Origin: Pseudarthrobacter sp. C4D7
GTDB taxonomy: Bacteria; Actinomycetota; Actinomycetes; Actinomycetales; Micrococcaceae
DNA: 64,000 bases
Direction: 5' to 3'
Assembly (NCBI RefSeq): GCF_013359725.1
Contig: NZ_JABFMW010000003.1
Coordinates: 170,362 to 234,361 of the forward strand
Part shown: piece by piece, positions 35,762 through 43,793 of the stretch
How positions within the stretch are numbered: the first letter of the stretch is position 1
How the letters are laid out: each line of letters opens with the position of its first letter
Program-made: the position numbers and the translations under genes
Notes under the pieces: model-generated
What the model was told of the DNA's origin: nothing
The model's database searches: none
What the model saw: only the letters and a program-made list of their open reading frames with translations

Positions 35762-35912
35762 CGGCAGAGACCACCGCCCAGACACCATCACTGGAGCCCA
35801 TCAACCCACCCTTTGGGGAATACACGGACCGTCAACCAATTAACGAGGAGCACAACACGTAAAGACATCCCGTGACCCTTACAAGGAACTTCCCCAGCTT
35901 CCGGAATTTCAG

Positions 35913-36389
35913 GTGACCAGCGCCGACATCGAGGACGGTCAGACGCTTTCCCCGGCACAGCGCAGCGGCAAGATGGGCATTGAAGGCGGCCAGGACCGGT
36001 CCCCGCAGCTGTCGTGGTCAGGCTTTCCTGCCGAGACCAAGAGCTTTGCGGTCACCGTCCTGGACCCCGACGCGCCCACCGGAAGCGGTTTCTGGCACTG
36101 GGCTGCCTTTAACCTGCCGGCGTCCACCACCTCCCTGTCTTCCGGTGCAGCGGAGACCGGGCTTCCCGAGGGTGCTGTGCAGTTGGCGAACGACGCAGGC
36201 TTCCCCGGCTTCGTGGGCGCAGCGCCGCCCTCAGGCCACCGCGTGCACCACTACCACGTGGTTGTACACGCGCTGGATGTGGAGAAGCTCGACGTCCCCG
36301 CTGAAGCCAGCCCCGCCTACCTGGGGTTCAACATCTTTTCGCGCGGCATTGGCCGCGCACGGCTGGTCGGTACTTACGAGCAGCCCTGA
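35913..36389 (+). CDS. YbhB/PEBP-like (phosphatidylethanolamine-binding protein family) protein, start codon problematic
   Basis: The protein has PEBP family motifs, a [19 protein letters not shown] stretch in the ligand-pocket region and a [14 protein letters not shown] strand. It is a cytoplasmic small-molecule binding fold of uncertain role. From the GTG at 35913 it has 158 residues. However, the typical N terminus of the family ([14 protein letters not shown]) is encoded in the same open frame upstream of that GTG. No ATG, GTG or TTG occurs in frame between the TAA at 35841 and 35913. A GAGGAG ribosome site at 35845-35850 lies eight bases before a GTA codon at 35859, exactly where a GTG start would be expected. 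Either translation begins at GTA, or a start codon has been mutated. Confidence 0.8.
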   Translation: MTSADIEDGQTLSPAQRSGKMGIEGGQDRSPQLSWSGFPAETKSFAVTVLDPDAPTGSGFWHWAAFNLPASTTSLSSGAAETGLPEGAVQLANDAGFPGFVGAAPPSGHRVHHYHVVVHALDVEKLDVPAEASPAYLGFNIFSRGIGRARLVGTYEQP

Positions 36390-36405
36390 CCCCATTCCGC
36401 ACGGT

Positions 36406-36439
36406 GCAGGTGCACGTCCGGTTCCGGGCGTGCACCTGC
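36406..36439. terminator. Hairpin terminator between convergent genes
   Basis: An 11-bp perfect stem, GCAGGTGCACG (36406-36416) with CGTGCACCTGC (36429-36439), lies between the PEBP-like gene and the oppositely oriented monooxygenase gene. The tail on the plus strand is GAGTTTCACG, a weak T run. Its location makes a bidirectional terminator likely. Confidence 0.65.
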
Positions 36440-36476
36440 GAGTTTCACGTGGTGATGGACAGGGCAAGACCGCCGC

Positions 36477-37526
36477 CTACGACGCCGAGTGATCGCTCCC
36501 CGGAGTCCAGCCCAAGGCTGGCCCCAGCTTTCCGGCAATGTCGGTAAGGATCTGCACATAGTCCTCGTGGTCGAAGCTGAATGGCAGGGCGAACGCCACC
36601 TCGTCCACCTCCTGGAAGCCTGCGTGCGCGTAGAGCTGTTCAGCGATCTCCTCACTGGTGCCGATTAGGTCAGCCGCGAACATTATGCCCCTCGGCCCCT
36701 GCGGAGCAGCAGTGCGGGGAGTGCGTTCGTCGACATACCGCTGGTACTTCTCCCGCTGGGCAGGAGTCGCCGAGTCGGTGGGGATCACCACCAGGCCCTG
36801 GGACACCCGCGCCCCAGCATGCCCCGAAGCCAAAGCAGCCTCCCGGAACGCCCGGATCTGTGACTGCTGGACCAAGGCGAAGTCAGGCTCCTGGTCCTTG
36901 TCGGGGAAGATCACGCTGCTGGAGAGCAGGTTGAACCCATTCGAACCGGCCCAAACGGCTGACTTCGTGCTGCCAGCCCCATACCAAAGCCGGTCGCGCA
37001 GGCCGGGTGAATGCGGTTCCACCCGGTTGGAGAACTCCTCCACCACGCCCTGCTTGCCGGAAAACTCCCGTACCGGCTCCCCAGCAACCAAACGGGCAAA
37101 CCGCTCCACCCGGGCGTAGCTGAAATCCTCCACATCCGCGGTGTCCGGGTACAGCTCGTGCTTCACGGTGTCGTACTGCATCGGCTCCCCTACGCTCACG
37201 CCCGGATTGATGCGTCCTCCGGCGAGCAGGTCCACCGTGGCCAGGTCCTCCGCCAGGCGCAGCGGGTTTTCCCAGCCCAGGGGCGTCACCGCAGTTCCAA
37301 GCTCAATCCGGGACGTGCGCTGGCTGGCCGCCGCCATCACCGCCACAGGGGACGAGATGCCGAACTGCAGGTGCCGGTGGCGCAGCCAGGCACTGTCGAA
37401 CCCCAGCCGCTCCCCCAGCTCAATGATCTGCAGCGTGGACTCGTGGCCCGCGGCCGGATTGGCGGGATCGAACAGGCCAATAGTGAGGAATCCCAGCTTG
37501 CGCAGGGGACGATCGGGATGCGGCAT
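36477..37526 (-). CDS. LLM-class flavin-dependent oxidoreductase (luciferase-like monooxygenase)
   Basis: The 349-residue protein has the bacterial luciferase-like fold: a first strand LGFLTIGLFD, then ELGERLGFDSAWLRHRHLQF and a RIELGTAVTPLGWENPLRLAEDLATVDLLAGGR core. It binds reduced FMN, or F420 in some members, and oxygenates an unknown substrate. The ATG at 37526 is supported by GAAGGAAG upstream. It is transcribed alone, divergent from the following hydrolase gene. It is not closely tied to the two other flavin monooxygenases at 46713-49157, which belong to a different operon. Cofactor choice cannot be judged by eye. Confidence 0.85.
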   Translation of the reverse strand: MPHPDRPLRKLGFLTIGLFDPANPAAGHESTLQIIELGERLGFDSAWLRHRHLQFGISSPVAVMAAASQRTSRIELGTAVTPLGWENPLRLAEDLATVDLLAGGRINPGVSVGEPMQYDTVKHELYPDTADVEDFSYARVERFARLVAGEPVREFSGKQGVVEEFSNRVEPHSPGLRDRLWYGAGSTKSAVWAGSNGFNLLSSSVIFPDKDQEPDFALVQQSQIRAFREAALASGHAGARVSQGLVVIPTDSATPAQREKYQRYVDERTPRTAAPQGPRGIMFAADLIGTSEEIAEQLYAHAGFQEVDEVAFALPFSFDHEDYVQILTDIAGKLGPALGWTPGSDHSAS

Positions 37527-37670
37527 CGGCTTCCTTCGAGGGCAAAGAGACGGGACTGGTTTCAGACTAGGCGGAAGCCGCTCAGATGAACCAGCAATCA
37601 TTGACGCACATGACGGCATTATGGTTAGGCTCGCCAAGAGCCAGCGACGGCGCCGGCACGGGAGGAAAAT

Positions 37671-38645
37671 ATGTCACTGCAGGAAATCGAGTTCACGTCC
37701 GCCAACGGCCGCGACACCATCCAGGCCTGGGTCTACGAACCCATCGGGCAGCCCAAGGCCATCGTCCAGCTGATCCACGGGCTCGGCGAGCACTCCCGCC
37801 GCTACCTCCACCTCATCTCCACCCTGGTGGACTCGGGCTTCATCGTGGTGGCGGGCGACCACTCCGGGCACGGGCGCACGGCCATGCAGCAGGGCACCTG
37901 GGGCGACGCCGGCGAGGATGCCGCCAGCGTGGTGGTCGCCGATGAGGTCACCCTCCAGGCCAAGGCCAAAGAGGCGCTCCCCCAGCTCCCCTACGTGGTG
38001 TTCGGCCACAGCTGGGGATCCATGATCGCCCGCGGCATGGCCGTGGACCCGCAAACCGAGCTGTCCGGCCTGATCCTCTGCGGCATTGCCGCCCAGATGC
38101 GCGGCATCGAGAAAAGGATCAACCGGCCGGAACTGGCCCGGCTTGCCTCCGGCGAGCGCGGCGCCGATCCCGCGCCGCAGGAACTGGTGGCCCAGTTGTT
38201 CGACGGCTTCCTGGGCCGCTTCGGCGAAGGCGCCGGCCCCACCGCCTGGGTGGCACTGGACGCTGACGTGGTGGCCGACCACGGACGGGACCCGTTCAAC
38301 AACTTCGGCGCACCGCTCAGCGCCCGGTTCCTGCAGGGCTTCGTGGACCTCTACGACCAGGTCACCAACGACGACTGGTACAAACAGCTCCCCGCCGAAC
38401 TCCCCGTCCTGATCCTCGCCGGCGACCAGGACCCCGTGACCAACTACGGCGAAGGCGCCTACCACGTGGCCAACCGCCTGGCGGATTCGGGCCACGCGGA
38501 CGTCCGCACCCGCGTCTTCCCCGGCGTCCGGCACGAGGTGCACAACGAACCCACCACCCGCGCCGAAACGGAACGCGAAACGGTCGAGTTCATCCAGCGC
38601 GTCACCCAGCGGCAGGATTCCCCCACACTGTCAGCTGCAGGCTGA
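37671..38645 (+). CDS. Alpha/beta hydrolase, monoacylglycerol lipase-like
   Basis: The 324-residue protein has a full catalytic set for the Hydrolase_4 group: the nucleophile serine in FGHSWGSMI, the acid in LAGDQDPVTNYG and the histidine in GVRHEVHNE. An early QLIHGLGEHSRRYLHL segment supplies the oxyanion hole and closely resembles monoacylglycerol lipases. It should hydrolyse a carboxylic ester, probably a lipid monoester, in the cytoplasm. The ATG at 37671 follows GGAGGAAAAT. It is followed by a family hairpin near 38680 and seems to be a single-gene unit. Confidence 0.85.
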   Translation: MSLQEIEFTSANGRDTIQAWVYEPIGQPKAIVQLIHGLGEHSRRYLHLISTLVDSGFIVVAGDHSGHGRTAMQQGTWGDAGEDAASVVVADEVTLQAKAKEALPQLPYVVFGHSWGSMIARGMAVDPQTELSGLILCGIAAQMRGIEKRINRPELARLASGERGADPAPQELVAQLFDGFLGRFGEGAGPTAWVALDADVVADHGRDPFNNFGAPLSARFLQGFVDLYDQVTNDDWYKQLPAELPVLILAGDQDPVTNYGEGAYHVANRLADSGHADVRTRVFPGVRHEVHNEPTTRAETERETVEFIQRVTQRQDSPTLSAAG

Positions 38646-38678
38646 CGGTCACGGAGGAAAGCACCCCCGCGGAAGCGT

Positions 38679-38722
38679 ACGATGGCGGCACCCACCCTGC
38701 CGCCGTCGTCGCGCCTTCCAGC
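38679..38722. repeat. Dispersed GC-rich hairpin repeat, copy 1
   Basis: The element reads TACGATGGCGGC, a short loop, then GCCGCCGTCGTC and a CCTTCCAGC tail. Two more copies of nearly the same sequence occur at 41776 and 46616, and the terminator at 5886 shares its core. It lies 33 bases after a stop codon, so a terminator role is likely. The surrounding gap 38646-38948 holds nothing else I recognise apart from the presumed promoter of the peptidase gene. Confidence 0.65.
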
Positions 38723-38948
38723 ACTCCCCCCGTACTTCTGCACGCCTACGGCACCCCCGCATACCCATCCACCAAATTGAAAAAGGGTAGGCCGCCTCGT
38801 TGACATGGCCTCAGCCCCGGCCACATGCTCAAACCCTGAACCACGTCGAGGCCAGCCTGGCTTACTAAGTGCCCGCACCACTCAAGCGGACCACACGCGG
38901 TGGTGCCCGTGCCGCCGTCCCCAGATCTTCATCACCCAGGTGGTGCAC

Positions 38949-40085
38949 ATGCCCGGACACGCAAAGCCATCCCTGCTCGCAGCACTGGCAGCCATGGCAC
39001 TCTGTGCCGGCGGCTGCAGCTCATCGGGGCCGCCGGACGCGAAAGAGGCGCCCAGTCCCGCAGTGTCATCCAGCCCGAAACCGGCAACCAGCTCACCGGA
39101 ACCGACTGCCCCAACTCAGACACCCACGGTCACGGCGACGGACGCGGCCAGCAGTCCCGGGCGTACGGATCCGGCACATTCCACGAGCTCCCAGGCTGGC
39201 AACCAGGGCGAGCCGGACTGGGACGGCGAATTTATCCAGGCAACGGCGAGGGCCACCCAAACCCAGGAGGCCTTCCCTGAGAACAGCGCCTCCAGCAGTG
39301 GGGTGCCGACGTTCTCCTCGGACTCATGCGCGCAGTCGACGGACCAGGATTGCCTGGACACCGTGGACGCCGCTCCGTTGGGGGCAGCGCCACCCCAGAG
39401 CCAGGTCACCGGGACGGGATACTCGTACACCGTGACGAGTTACGTGGACTGGATCATGACCGACCTTCACACGGAGTGGACCAAGTGGTTTGTCGAAAAC
39501 AACTTTGCTGCACCAACGGTCTACTACAAGATCGTCCACGAGAAGGATCCCCCGTACGTCATGAGCTGCCCCGGCGGGCCGGCCTCCGTAGCCCATGATT
39601 ATCCAAACGCCTTCTACTGCTCCTCGGATCCGTATTACAACCTTCGGGGCACAACGGAGGACGGGTTGATCGTCCTGCCCGTGACCACCTTGCAGCGCAT
39701 GTGGACCGGGGACGTGTTGGGAACCGTCAGCAAGAAGGCCGGTGACTTTGCCGCTGCGATCATCATCGCCCACGAGTACGGCCATAACGTGCAGGACGAG
39801 CTGGCACTCCAGTGGGAGAAGTACTATCCGGGCAAAGTGCCCGGCATCACCGGTTCCAACAAGGAGGCCATCGCCGACTGCTTCGCCGGGGTGTGGATGA
39901 ACACCACGTACTACGACGGAATTCTCGAGCCCGGGGATTTCGAGGAGGGCGTGGCGGCGCTCAACGCGGTGGGGGCAACCCAGCCGGGATCAACCCACCC
40001 CACCGCCGCGCAGCGGGAAGTTGCCCTGAAGCTGGGTTACAACAGCGGAGACCCGATGCAATGCGTCGACAGTTACTGGAAGTAG
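38949..40085 (+). CDS. Secreted neutral zinc metallopeptidase lipoprotein (YpfJ family)
   Basis: The 378-residue protein starts with a signal peptide ending in a lipobox-like CAGGC. A long linker rich in serine, threonine and proline follows (to about residue 90), then a zinc peptidase domain with the HExxH motif in IIAHEYGHNVQDE near residue 275. The third zinc-ligand region is NKEAIADCFAGVWMN. This order matches the putative neutral zinc metallopeptidase family (PF04228). The ATG at 38949 is chosen because it gives the signal peptide; two in-frame GTG codons lie directly upstream. Substrates are unknown. It should be anchored outside the cytoplasmic membrane and act on cell-surface or extracellular protein. 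Confidence 0.8.
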   Translation: MPGHAKPSLLAALAAMALCAGGCSSSGPPDAKEAPSPAVSSSPKPATSSPEPTAPTQTPTVTATDAASSPGRTDPAHSTSSQAGNQGEPDWDGEFIQATARATQTQEAFPENSASSSGVPTFSSDSCAQSTDQDCLDTVDAAPLGAAPPQSQVTGTGYSYTVTSYVDWIMTDLHTEWTKWFVENNFAAPTVYYKIVHEKDPPYVMSCPGGPASVAHDYPNAFYCSSDPYYNLRGTTEDGLIVLPVTTLQRMWTGDVLGTVSKKAGDFAAAIIIAHEYGHNVQDELALQWEKYYPGKVPGITGSNKEAIADCFAGVWMNTTYYDGILEPGDFEEGVAALNAVGATQPGSTHPTAAQREVALKLGYNSGDPMQCVDSYWK

Positions 40086-40116
40086 CGGCCGGCAAGACTC
40101 CAAACTCTCCGGCCGC
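40085..40116. terminator. Hairpin between convergent genes
   Basis: An 8-bp GC stem, GCGGCCGG (40085-40092) with CCGGCCGC (40109-40116), lies exactly between the peptidase stop and the stop of the opposing SRPBCC gene. The loop is 16 bases and no T run follows, so it is a modest terminator candidate. Confidence 0.45.
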
Positions 40117-40118
40117 GG

Positions 40119-40691
40119 TCAGGCCCGCCGCAGCTTCTGCACCCAGCCGGACAGACGTGCGAACGTGGGCCCTGCCGGTTCCGGAATGGTGGCCGGATCC
40201 GCGCCCGGCCGCCGCCGGCGCAACTCCAGGGCCAGGGCTTCCTGTCCGCGGGCCATGGCCCACCGGTGGTTCGCTGCAAAGGCCGGTTTGAGCAGCCAGC
40301 CCAGGCGCCGCAGCAGCGGTTTGGCGGCGCTGACCCGCCATTCGTACGTGACCACAGTCTCGGGTCCGTCCTGCTCGAACGTCCACCGCCCGGAGCCGTT
40401 GAGGTCGCCGCGCGCGGTGAGCGCGAATCCCTGTTCTGTGACGGGCTCGGTGAGGGTGAGCTGCCACGTAAGCGTGTACGGCAGCCAGCCCTTGGTGTGG
40501 AGGAAAACCGACCTGCCGGTCCCGTCCGGGCTGCCCGGATCCCGCGGCTCCACGGCCAGATACACGGAGGGCCACCAGCGGGGAAGAGTGCTGGCGTCGC
40601 CCAGGATGTCCACCACCTCGCGCGGTGTTCCGGCCACGCGCCAGACGGTCAGGAATTCGTAGTCGGTGCTGCTGGTCGAAACGCCGCCCAT
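40119..40691 (-). CDS. SRPBCC (polyketide cyclase/START-like) family protein
   Basis: The 190-residue protein has the START-like fold signature: a first strand DYEFLTVWRVAGTPREV, then a helix with ASTLPRWWPSVYLAVE and later strands (GRWTFEQDGPETVVTYEWRV). Proteins of this class bind hydrophobic ligands in a central cavity, and their roles vary widely. The ATG at 40691 is chosen over an upstream start at 40736, because it gives the normal family N terminus. It is transcribed toward the peptidase gene and lies 61 bases downstream of the dioxygenase-like gene on the same strand, so the two may share a transcript. No specific function is proposed. Confidence 0.75.
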   Translation of the reverse strand: MGGVSTSSTDYEFLTVWRVAGTPREVVDILGDASTLPRWWPSVYLAVEPRDPGSPDGTGRSVFLHTKGWLPYTLTWQLTLTEPVTEQGFALTARGDLNGSGRWTFEQDGPETVVTYEWRVSAAKPLLRRLGWLLKPAFAANHRWAMARGQEALALELRRRRPGADPATIPEPAGPTFARLSGWVQKLRRA

Positions 40692-40752
40692 GGCTGCCTC
40701 CCCGGCAAGGGTGAATGGTTGCCCCACAGTACCCATGCCGCCGCGGGCCGCG

Positions 40753-41676
40753 CTAGATGGTCACGTTGAGCCCCGCCGTGTAGCCGGCAGCGGCGGACCC
40801 GGTCATCGTTGCCAGCTGGTAGATGCCGCCGTCGTCGCCAAACACGTTGTCCGACTTGAGCGTGGTGCGGGTCATGTTCGTGACGCTGCGCTCGTACCCG
40901 GCGGTGGCGTACACGTCGTCGCAGGCCGCCTGCGGCAGCGCGATCTGGGAGACAGCCAGGACCTGCCCGGCAGCCGTTGCGTTGTTCATGGACTCGAACA
41001 CCTCGAAGTGGATGTGCGGCCAGCGCCCGGAGTAGGCGCCCGGGAAGATCGACGTGAACGTGACCTGCCCGATAGCATCGGCTTCCTGCACGCCCCGCAG
41101 GTAGTTCTCGTTCTTCAGGCTCGAGTCATACAGCGAGTATTTTCCGTCCCGGTCGCAATGCCAGGCATACACCGCGGCCCCGGCCATCGGTGTGCACCCG
41201 TTGGCGTTGTCCAGGAGGGTCAGGGTGAAAGTCAGCGGGATGCCCTCGGCCTTCGCGGAAGCAGTCCCGAAGCTCGACGTGATGTCCCGCCGCACCACCC
41301 CGGACGCTTCCAGGACGTTGGGACCGTTGGAGCCATCGCCGGGATAGGGGCCGGCGGTTTCCTGCGGGGTTTCCACGCCGCATTCAGCGATGGCCCTGGT
41401 CAGCGTCGGAGTGGCGGTGGCGGTGGTGGTGGCGTCCGTGGCCGTGGCCGTCGCGGAGGACGCGGCGGCCGTCGCCGTGGTTGCTGCCGGCGAGGCGGAG
41501 CCCGTGGTTGCGGCCGGCGTGCAGGCGGCAAGCGCGGCCACCGCACCGCCTGCACCGAGGAACAGTCCCAGGGACCGGCGGCTCACCAGGGTGTTCAGGT
41601 CGAACTCCAGCCCCCGGTCGTGGTCGGGGTGCGGCTGGTCAAGATCGGGCTGGCGGGGTGTGCGTGAAGTGGTCAT
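40753..41676 (-). CDS. Secreted intradiol ring-cleavage dioxygenase-like lipoprotein
   Basis: The 307-residue protein has an N-terminal twin arginine (RR at residues 33-34) before a hydrophobic stretch that ends in the lipobox LAAC (Cys52), so it is probably exported by the Tat system and lipid-anchored. A low-complexity Ala/Thr linker follows. The catalytic domain has iron-ligand candidates of the protocatechuate 3,4-dioxygenase family: tyrosines in WHCDRDGKYSLY and PGAYSGRW, and the histidine pair in PHIHFEVF. Exported members of this family are known in actinobacteria, and their substrates are mostly unknown. The ATG at 41676 is chosen to give the signal peptide. Confidence 0.85.
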   Translation of the reverse strand: MTTSRTPRQPDLDQPHPDHDRGLEFDLNTLVSRRSLGLFLGAGGAVAALAACTPAATTGSASPAATTATAAASSATATATDATTTATATPTLTRAIAECGVETPQETAGPYPGDGSNGPNVLEASGVVRRDITSSFGTASAKAEGIPLTFTLTLLDNANGCTPMAGAAVYAWHCDRDGKYSLYDSSLKNENYLRGVQEADAIGQVTFTSIFPGAYSGRWPHIHFEVFESMNNATAAGQVLAVSQIALPQAACDDVYATAGYERSVTNMTRTTLKSDNVFGDDGGIYQLATMTGSAAAGYTAGLNVTI

Positions 41677-41775
41677 GATGCAAGGAAACCGCACGGGGCT
41701 ATGCTCTGGGCCGGTTCCTGCTGTGCCGTAGCTGTGCGTCCGGAGGGAGCCTGCTGCATGCCGGCCGTCAGAAAG

Positions 41776-41819
41776 GTACGACGGCGGCACCCGCCCGCCG
41801 CCGTCGTCGTCCGTTCCAG
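41776..41819. repeat. Dispersed GC-rich hairpin repeat, copy 2
   Basis: The copy reads GTACGACGGCGGC, then an eight-base loop, then GCCGCCGTCGTCGTCC and GTTCCAG. It is nearly identical to copies at 38679 and 46616. It lies in the gap between two minus-strand genes, downstream of the stronger terminator of the GntR gene. On the minus strand the stem is followed by CTTTCT, which is compatible with termination. Confidence 0.65.
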
Positions 41820-41853
41820 TGCAGCCGGCCCGGCACGCCGGGCAACAAAGAGC

Positions 41854-41889
41854 GAGGAGGGGCAGGCCCATTGGAGCCTGCCCCTCCTC
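41854..41889 (-). terminator. Strong intrinsic terminator of the GntR gene
   Basis: A perfect 14-bp stem, GAGGAGGGGCAGGC (41854-41867) with its complement at 41876-41889, closes an eight-base loop. On the minus strand it is followed by GCTCTTTGTT, a short T-rich tail. It lies 112 bases beyond the GntR stop. The rest of the gap 41677-42000 holds the promoter of the dioxygenase-like gene and repeat copy 2. Confidence 0.75.
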
Positions 41890-42000
41890 TTGCACCGGCT
41901 GATGCCCTGCGCCCGACTTTCGGGTTTCCTGTTGCGATGGAGTATGCAGGAACATCTGCCGGCGGGCTTTTGGGGGACGTTGCCAGGCCGCTGGTGCGGC

Positions 42001-42636
42001 CTAAAGCGTCCGGGGATCCTCGGCGTACATCTTCAACCGGATAGCCAAGGCCTCCGTCATGTGGCGGGCGGCGATCTCCCCCGCGCGCTCGGCGTCGCCC
42101 TCGTCTATGGCAGCCAGCAGCTCTGTGTAGGCCGCCAGCACCGCCGGCCACCTGCCCGGGTAGGTCAGGGTGGTGAAGGAATACCGGCGCACCTGCTGGT
42201 CCAGCCGCTCCAGCAGGCTGATGAGCGAGGGGCTGTGGGTGGCGCGCCACAGCTGTGTGTGGAAGGTCCGGTTCGTCTCGGCGAGTAACTGCCCGTCTTC
42301 GACATCCAGGTGGTGCATCTTCAGCAGCAGCGCGTTGAGCGACCGCTTGTCCAGCAGTGTTGCCTTCGTGGCGGCCTTGGAAGCGGCGGCCTGCTCGAGG
42401 ATGATCCGCGACTCGTAAATGTCGATGATCTCCTCAGCGGAGTGTGTGCGGACAACAACAGCCTTGCCGCGCCGTTCGAGCAGGCCGTCCTGTTCCAGCC
42501 GCTGGAGGGCTTCCCGCACGGGCGTTCTTGAAGCACCGTACCGCTCGGTGAGCTTCGCCTCCGTCAGCGGCTCGTCCGGTGCAAAGACGCTCGCCAGAAC
42601 GTCCTCCCGAAGCCGTTGATGAATGGGAGTGGCCAA
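42001..42636 (-). CDS. GntR-family regulator with FCD ligand domain
   Basis: The 211-residue protein has an N-terminal winged helix (about residues 5-70, with EAKLTERYGASRTPVREALQ as the helix-turn-helix core) and an all-helical FCD domain. The domain keeps likely metal or ligand histidines in NRTFHTQLWRATHSPS and ARHMTEAL. I choose the TTG at 42636 because GGAGGAA lies six bases upstream; longer starts would add an unusual N terminus. A TGTATACA palindrome typical of FCD operators sits at 42670-42677, just upstream of the start, implying autoregulation. It is adjacent to a LysR regulator and the prpF-symporter pair, whose organic-acid substrate may be its effector. Confidence 0.85.
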   Translation of the reverse strand: MATPIHQRLREDVLASVFAPDEPLTEAKLTERYGASRTPVREALQRLEQDGLLERRGKAVVVRTHSAEEIIDIYESRIILEQAAASKAATKATLLDKRSLNALLLKMHHLDVEDGQLLAETNRTFHTQLWRATHSPSLISLLERLDQQVRRYSFTTLTYPGRWPAVLAAYTELLAAIDEGDAERAGEIAARHMTEALAIRLKMYAEDPRTL

Positions 42637-42665
42637 TGCTTCCTCCTTCAGGCTGTTTCCGCATA

Positions 42666-42681
42666 CCAATGTATACAATTG
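42666..42681. promoter_or_regulatory. GntR/FCD operator candidate
   Basis: The sequence CCAATGTATACAATTG contains the perfect palindrome TGTATACA (42670-42677) flanked by AAT and ATT. FCD-type GntR regulators often bind sites of the form TTGTATACAA. It lies about 30 bases upstream of the GntR start codon, where it could control that gene. Binding is inferred. Confidence 0.55.
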
Positions 42682-42758
42682 TACGCCGAAAGGGAATGGA
42701 GGCACTCAGCGGACGATAAATAGCGCTGATCCAAGCAGAAACGCCCGCCGTTTCCGCG

Positions 42759-43664
42759 TCAGGAAGCCTGCCCTTTGGCAATGGACTGGAACACTTTCGT
42801 CGCCTGCTGCGCTGCAGGGCTGAGACGCCTGCTGGCCAAGTGGGCAAGGAGGATCCGCCGCTTCGGGGAGCCGGCCAGCGGAACGGCCACGACGTCGGGC
42901 CGCAGGGCGGTCAGCGCGAGCTTCGGCGCCAGGGCGATGCCGATGCCCGCCGCCACCATGCCCTGGGTCTCCTGGTAATCGTTGGCCGCAAAGGCGATCC
43001 GCGGCTCGAACCCCGCATCGCGGCACACCCGGCTGAGGACGTCGGCCACGGGGTGCTCGTCGCGCACCACCCATTCCTGGTCGCTCAAGGAACCGATGCG
43101 GACCGAGCCCAGCCCTGCCGCCGGATGGTCCCGCGGTACCAGCAGCACCGTTGGGTCGTTCATCAGCCGTACCAGGGTCAGATCAGGATGGTCGATCTGC
43201 TGCCAGGGGTAGTCCCACAGCAAGGTGAGTTCGACTTCCCGCCGCCGCAGCCGCTCCAGCAGGCCGTCCCGGCGGGCGCTGACAACCGTCACTGCCACCT
43301 CGGGATGCTGCGCACGGAAGGCGAGGACAACATCCGGCATCAGCGACGCCCCAACCGTCGGAAAGGTCCCCAGCCGCAGCTGCCCCCGGCGAAGGCCCGC
43401 AAACTCGCCCATTTCCGCCCGCGCAGCTTCGACGGTCCTGTCGATATCCTCCGCGTAGTGCAGCAGGGCGTGCCCGGCCTCGGTGAGGACCACGCCCCGG
43501 GGATGGCGCTCGATGAGGACCACTCCCATCTCCTGCTCGAGTTTCGCGATCTGCTGCGAGACCGCGGAGGTGGTGAAGGACAGGGCGGCGGCAGCAGAGG
43601 TCAGGGAGCCGGACCGGCCCACTTCGCGGAGCACATGCAGCCGGTGCAGATCGAAGATTGCCAT
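42759..43664 (-). CDS. LysR-family regulator divergent from prpF and dctA
   Basis: The 301-residue protein has the LysR winged helix at residues 5-65 (GSLTSAAAALSFTTSAVSQQ is the helix-turn-helix) and a periplasmic-binding-like effector domain. Its gene is divergent from the PrpF-type isomerase gene, 129 bases apart, the classic arrangement in which a LysR protein controls both its own gene and the opposite operon. It probably responds to the organic acid handled by that operon. The GntR gene ends the same strand downstream, so two regulators of different classes flank this uptake locus. Confidence 0.9.
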   Translation of the reverse strand: MAIFDLHRLHVLREVGRSGSLTSAAAALSFTTSAVSQQIAKLEQEMGVVLIERHPRGVVLTEAGHALLHYAEDIDRTVEAARAEMGEFAGLRRGQLRLGTFPTVGASLMPDVVLAFRAQHPEVAVTVVSARRDGLLERLRRREVELTLLWDYPWQQIDHPDLTLVRLMNDPTVLLVPRDHPAAGLGSVRIGSLSDQEWVVRDEHPVADVLSRVCRDAGFEPRIAFAANDYQETQGMVAAGIGIALAPKLALTALRPDVVAVPLAGSPKRRILLAHLASRRLSPAAQQATKVFQSIAKGQAS

Positions 43665-43793
43665 GGCTTGAGTTTAGCAAAAGTAGATAGTCGTCCATTT
43701 ATTTTCGATTGTGCTGAACTCACTGATCCCTGATCGTAGAAGTACAAAGGCGCTGTGAAGTAGAGCACCTGCAAGCTACGAGGGAGAAATACA
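43665..43793. promoter_or_regulatory. Divergent LysR/prpF control region
   Basis: These 129 bases lie between the divergent starts and are richer in A and T (for example CCATTTATTTTCGATTGTG near 43695) than the flanking genes. They must contain both promoters and, by analogy with other LysR loci, the regulator's T-N11-A binding boxes. I cannot assign single boxes with confidence. Confidence 0.5.
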
